From a bacterium (GTDB lineage Bacteria > DUMJ01): 45,935 nt of DNA. Below the pieces are notes generated by a model. The model had not been told where the DNA came from, did not search any database, and saw only the letters and a program-made list of their open reading frames with translations. The stretch is from contig JACIXS010000343.1 of assembly GCA_014360335.1 (NCBI GenBank), positions 1 through 45,935 on the forward strand, in the 5' to 3' direction. A program made the position numbers and the translations under genes. Below, piece by piece: positions 42,731-45,935 of the stretch (position 1 is its first letter; each line of letters begins with the position of its first letter).

Positions 42731-44014
42731 TTAAGAGATTTTTCTTACAAATATCTTATTGCCTACCACCCTTGTCACGATGACCCTAGTTCCTGGTGGT
42801 ATATACTCTCCTTCAGTAAGACAGTCATACCTCCTGTTTTCTATTTCTACTATTCCCGAGGGTCTTAGGAGAGTTACTGATATCCCCTCTTTACCTACCA
42901 AATCTTGGCCAATTGTAACTACTGTATATCCTGCCTCTGTTCTTGTCGCCTCTTTTAGTGCTATCCTCTTCCATACAAAACTCTCAGGAAGGTATCTTAT
43001 AAATAAGATTATGATTCCTAGCATAAGGATACTAGCTAAGATAATGGACCTTAAGGCATTTATTCCTCCACCTAGAACCATATAGAGACTTATAAATAGG
43101 GCTGTCACTCCCGTTATTCCAGGTATACCAAAACCAGGGGTATGTAGCTCTATTAAAAGTAGTATTATCCCTCCTATCAGTAGTAATATCGCTTCTATAC
43201 CAGCAAGACCTGCCAGATAATTTCCTACAAAAGTAAGTACAATAAGGGTAATACCCAGAATTCCGGGTATACCAAACCCAGGAATTTGAAGTTCTACAAA
43301 GAGAAGCAAAAGACCTCCTAGTAGGAACAGAAAACTATATGTAGGGTCCGATGTTATCTGAGAGAGTCTTTCTGACCAGTTTAGATGCTCATTTACTACC
43401 TTGAGCTTCTCTATTCGGAGAGCTTTCCACAGTTCCTCATAGGTATTTGCTATAAAATCAGCATACCCATACTTTTTTGCCTGGCTTGCGGTAAGGGTTA
43501 ATAACTTTCCTCTTGGCTTTAGGTCTTTTATCTCTACACTTTGATCCACCATTGCCTCGGCTATCTGAGGATTTCTCCTTCTCCTTTCCGCAGTAGCAGA
43601 AAACTCTGCCCTCAAAGCAGATACATTTTTTTCCTCCATTGGTCTTGGCTCTGCAGCCCCCATAGAACCACTTTCAGTAAAGGCAATCTTTTCACAGGCT
43701 ATCGCTATTAATGCTCCTGCGGACCAGGCTCTATTTTTTACATATGCTACTGTAGGTATAGGACAGTCTAATAGCGCATCACGTATCTTTACCGCCGAAT
43801 CTACTAATCCACCAAAGGTTTCTATCTCTACCACTATATACTTTGCCCTATCTTCAATAGCTCTGCTTATCCCTCTCCGTACTAAAGAATATACCCCTTC
43901 ATTTATCATCCCAGATATATGGATTACATATACCGTATCGTTTGGATCACAATAAATGTTAGATTCTATTAAGATGGATAGAAACAGTATAAATAATATG
44001 AATAGTTTTTTCAC
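42731..44014 (-). CDS. nfeD: NfeD-family membrane protein with ClpP-like serine protease domain
   Basis: The 427-residue protein starts with a signal peptide (KLFILFILFLSILIES). A ClpP/SppA-like domain follows: HISGMINEGV, then the Ser nucleophile in AWSAGALIAIAC, and the candidate Lys in EEKNVSALRAEF. Four to six transmembrane helices and an OB-fold NfeD domain at the C-terminus (VGKEGISVTLLRPSGIVEIENRRYD) complete it. In archaeal relatives this Ser-Lys protease cleaves hydrophobic C-termini of stomatins, so FloA next door is a plausible partner. The ATG follows AGGAGGAGG. Confidence 0.94.
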   Translation of the reverse strand: MKKLFILFILFLSILIESNIYCDPNDTVYVIHISGMINEGVYSLVRRGISRAIEDRAKYIVVEIETFGGLVDSAVKIRDALLDCPIPTVAYVKNRAWSAGALIAIACEKIAFTESGSMGAAEPRPMEEKNVSALRAEFSATAERRRRNPQIAEAMVDQSVEIKDLKPRGKLLTLTASQAKKYGYADFIANTYEELWKALRIEKLKVVNEHLNWSERLSQITSDPTYSFLFLLGGLLLLFVELQIPGFGIPGILGITLIVLTFVGNYLAGLAGIEAILLLIGGIILLLIELHTPGFGIPGITGVTALFISLYMVLGGGINALRSIILASILMLGIIILFIRYLPESFVWKRIALKEATRTEAGYTVVTIGQDLVGKEGISVTLLRPSGIVEIENRRYDCLTEGEYIPPGTRVIVTRVVGNKIFVRKIS

Positions 44015-44032
44015 TACCTCCTCCTGATCTTA

Positions 44033-44061
44033 ATTATACCACGTCCCTCTATACATTCAAA
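44033..44061 (-). promoter_or_regulatory. Promoter of the nfeD-floA-nurA-herA operon
   Basis: On the minus strand the -10 TATAAT (44033-44038) has a TGG before it. A TTTGAA at 44056-44061 makes a -35 box with 17-base spacing. Transcription would start about a dozen bases before the nfeD ribosome binding site. The -35 box lies inside the end of the metallo-hydrolase gene, so the operon can be controlled separately from it. Confidence 0.7.
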
Positions 44062-44861
44062 ACCAGTCCATCGTATGCGACTATAAATCCATAGGGTCTT
44101 AACCTTTCTACCAGTTCATCGTATAAGAGTCCTCCATTGTGAGAAAAGTGTGTTGCTATACATATACTTCTGTTATCTATACTTCCATATTTTTCTAGCA
44201 ATTCTTTAGCCTCAATTATGGCTGGTATACCCATATGTCCTTGTCTCTGTTCACTATTACCGAAAGTGCAGTCAAAGATAGCTACATCTAGGTAAAACTC
44301 TTTTAATTTTTCCCAAGTTTTTTCGGGATACCAGCCTGAATCATGCCCATAAAAGATAGTCTTGTTATCAATCTCGATAACATATAGTAAACATTCCTCC
44401 TCTGGGGCATGGTCTGCTGGTAGAGCAGTGACGGTAAATTCTTCATATTCTATCCTGTCAAATGGATGTATGGTATGTAATCTTATCTTTGCTTTCTCAC
44501 AGTTAACCCTTTCTTCTATTATCTTTGTCACCTTGGAATTTCCAAAGATGTCTAGTGTGGCGTCTTCTGGTAGATATGCAAATGGTTCTACTCGCATATG
44601 TAACTCTGGCGGATAGAAATGGTCTTGATGGGAATGGGTTATAAAGAGATACCTAAGCTTACTCAAATCTATATTATGCCTAAGGCTATTTAGATAAGTA
44701 TCTGGCGTTAGGTCTACAAGAATTTTCTCCCATATTACTGCCGAACTTCTAGTTCTTATGTTTTTTCCTCCTAACTCTTTAGCCCTTTGGCAGTATTTGC
44801 AGGTGCAGAATACACCTGGCCATCCTTCTGCTGCAGAGGTCCCTAAGAAAACTATCTCCAT
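44049..44861 (-). CDS. Metallo-beta-lactamase-fold hydrolase, PhnP-like
   Basis: The 270-residue protein opens MEIVFLGTSAAEG and has an N-terminal Cys cluster (CTCKYC at residues 19-24) that in PhnP-type enzymes binds a structural zinc. The metal motif HSHQDH lies at 76-81, and later His/Asp ligands sit in ALPADHAPEEE, YGHDSGW and ATHFSHNGG. Such enzymes are cyclic phosphodiesterases or relatives of RNase Z and lipoyl/octanoyl-handling hydrolases. No phosphonate genes are present, so the substrate is open. GGAGGGAAT precedes the ATG. Confidence 0.88.
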   Translation of the reverse strand: MEIVFLGTSAAEGWPGVFCTCKYCQRAKELGGKNIRTRSSAVIWEKILVDLTPDTYLNSLRHNIDLSKLRYLFITHSHQDHFYPPELHMRVEPFAYLPEDATLDIFGNSKVTKIIEERVNCEKAKIRLHTIHPFDRIEYEEFTVTALPADHAPEEECLLYVIEIDNKTIFYGHDSGWYPEKTWEKLKEFYLDVAIFDCTFGNSEQRQGHMGIPAIIEAKELLEKYGSIDNRSICIATHFSHNGGLLYDELVERLRPYGFIVAYDGLVLNV

Positions 44862-44895
44862 TCTTATTCCCTCCTTCGTTAAGTCTCTTATATCC

Positions 44896-44923
44896 TTGAC
44901 ATAGTTTTGGTTTGTTCTAAAAT
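44896..44923 (+). promoter_or_regulatory. Promoter of the beta-mannosidase gene
   Basis: TTGACA (44896-44901) and TAAAAT (44918-44923) are separated by 16 bases. This is the closest match in the window to a full sigma-70 -35 element. Start of the message would be near 44930. Confidence 0.68.
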
Positions 44924-44961
44924 GATAACATAAAATCTTAAGTTTTTGGAGGTGAGAGTTT

Positions 44962-45935
44962 GTGAGGAGTTTATCTTTAAATGGAGAATGGCAGTTTAGG
45001 TCAGAATCTGATAGGGAATGGCTGCCCGCTTTAGTGCCTGGTGATGTCCACCTTGACCTATTGAGAAATGGGAAAATAGAGGACCCTCTGTATGGGACTA
45101 ATGCTGAGAAGTGTAGATGGATAGAGGAGAAAACATGGATATATAGAAAGATTTTTAATGTCTCTAAGGATTTTATTCAGAAGAAGGTCGAATTACTGTT
45201 TAATGGGCTTGATTTGGATGCAGAAGTTTTCTTTAATGGAGTAAAGATAGGAGAACATCATAACGCCTTTATTCCTTATGTAATAGATGTAACTAGTTAT
45301 ATTAGAGAAGGGGAGAATGAGCTCTTAGTCTATCTAGATGTTGGTAAAAAGAGGGTAAAGGACAAACCTTTAGAGAAGTATGGAGTTGACGAGAGTTATT
45401 ATCGTATCTGGATGAGGAAACCTCAGTTTGTATTTGGTTGGGATTGGGGTCCCTATCTACCGACCTGTGGTATATGGAGAAGTGTAGAGTTAAAAAGCTA
45501 CGAGTATGCAGTTATAAGAGACGTCTTTATAAGGCCCAAGATTGAAGATGATAGGGTAGAGCTTATATTAGAGGTAGAGATAGAAAATATTACCAATGAA
45601 CCTACTGAGATAGAAGTCTTTATGTCTCTTGTGGGAGAAGAGGAAAATGGGTTGGGGGAGAGATTTATAGTTAATCCTGGGATAAATAAGAAGACTTATA
45701 CTCTTTTAGTAAATCATCCCAGGTTATGGTATCCCTTACCTATAGGTGAACCATACCTATACGATTTTAAGGCTACAATCTCTAAAGATGGTAGAGAGAT
45801 AGATAGTTTTCTTACTAGATATGGAATAAGAGAGGTAAAACTTATACAGGAACCGATGGAAGAAGGAGAGAGTTTTATAATCTCTATAAATGGTAAGAAG
45901 GTATTCTGTAAGGGTGCAGACTGGATACCTGCAGA
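44962..45935 (+). CDS. Beta-mannosidase, GH2 (N-terminal part; runs off the window)
   Basis: The GTG at 44962 follows GGAGGTGAG and opens a frame to the window end without a stop (324 complete codons). The N-terminal jellyroll begins LNGEWQFR and has LLFNGLDLDAEVFFNG. The segment KPQFVFGWDWGPYLPTCGIWR is diagnostic of GH2 beta-mannosidases, and CKGADWIPA at the end is the start of the TIM barrel. The catalytic Glu residues lie beyond the window. There is no signal peptide, so it acts on imported manno-oligosaccharides. It has its own TTGACA promoter and is divergent from the metallo-hydrolase. Confidence 0.92.
   Translation, partial: MRSLSLNGEWQFRSESDREWLPALVPGDVHLDLLRNGKIEDPLYGTNAEKCRWIEEKTWIYRKIFNVSKDFIQKKVELLFNGLDLDAEVFFNGVKIGEHHNAFIPYVIDVTSYIREGENELLVYLDVGKKRVKDKPLEKYGVDESYYRIWMRKPQFVFGWDWGPYLPTCGIWRSVELKSYEYAVIRDVFIRPKIEDDRVELILEVEIENITNEPTEIEVFMSLVGEEENGLGERFIVNPGINKKTYTLLVNHPRLWYPLPIGEPYLYDFKATISKDGREIDSFLTRYGIREVKLIQEPMEEGESFIISINGKKVFCKGADWIPA

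Noticed and set aside
1-45935. CRISPR arrays, insertion sequences, prophage or integration sites next to the tRNAs
   Set aside because: I saw no regular repeat-spacer pattern, transposase, integrase or duplicated tRNA end.

Overview
The window is an AT-rich, gene-dense stretch of bacterial chromosome. Genes sit mostly in long co-directional operons with tiny or overlapping junctions (ATGA, TGATG), strong AGGAGG-type ribosome binding sites, and frequent GTG and TTG starts. I see no insertion sequence, prophage, integrase or CRISPR array. The gene content suggests a diderm bacterium outside the Proteobacteria, possibly a thermophile. An LptF/LptG-family permease implies an outer membrane. CsaB and TagA, PyrK with a class 1B PyrD, MutS2, a Thermotoga-like HslV and a HerA-NurA pair are typical of Gram-positive-related or deep-branching lineages. 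Purine-rich coding strands and heavy AGA/AGG/ATA codon use fit thermophiles. The phylum cannot be fixed from the sequence alone; Dictyoglomota-, Armatimonadota- or Synergistota-like lineages would all fit.

Layout. Positions 1-1102 hold the tail of a gene and a leftward PfkB sugar-phosphate kinase. Positions 1158-8967 are a rightward run: mutS2, tldD, tldE/pmbA, a membrane-anchored TPR protein, then a sugar module (TIM-barrel isomerase, Gfo/Idh/MocA dehydrogenase, TIGR04076 protein) closed by a hairpin. Positions 9012-18840 run sbcD-sbcC-hslV, an FGGY sugar kinase, pyrC-pyrK-pyrD and a flavodoxin-like protein, closed by a strong terminator. Positions 18847-21145 are a leftward operon of a FucU/RbsD-like mutarotase, an FMN reductase-like protein and a GH172 (DUF2961) glycosidase. 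A four-tRNA cluster (Pro, Arg, His, Arg) follows at 21293-21616.

Positions 21748-29192 carry an iron alcohol dehydrogenase, envelope genes (csaB, tagA, lptF-like), a phosphoribosyltransferase, deoB, a DUF72 protein and an AmmeMemoRadiSam radical-SAM enzyme. Positions 29221-36717 begin with a textbook CsoR/CstR operator and regulator. A secreted thioredoxin, a second thioredoxin, thioredoxin reductase, UppP and a cyclase-family hydrolase follow. The run then continues into a polyprenyl-phosphate sugar set: a DPPR-synthase-like UbiA enzyme, a DUF362 protein, a GT-C-like membrane protein and an SMR-like small transporter. A second dehydrogenase/isomerase sugar module lies at 36767-38812.

The rest is mainly leftward: NfeD protease, FloA, a 65-residue acidic protein, NurA and HerA form one operon (44014 down to 38833). 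Upstream lies a leftward PhnP-like metallo-hydrolase. A rightward GH2 beta-mannosidase runs off the end.

Themes. Two DNA-end processing machines (SbcCD and HerA-NurA) occur in one window, the second sharing an operon with membrane-microdomain proteins. There are several carbohydrate modules. Thiol-redox genes under a CstR-like sensor run into lipid-carrier and glycan genes. Promoters repeatedly use an extended -10 box (TGnTATAAT), and at least two genes look leaderless.
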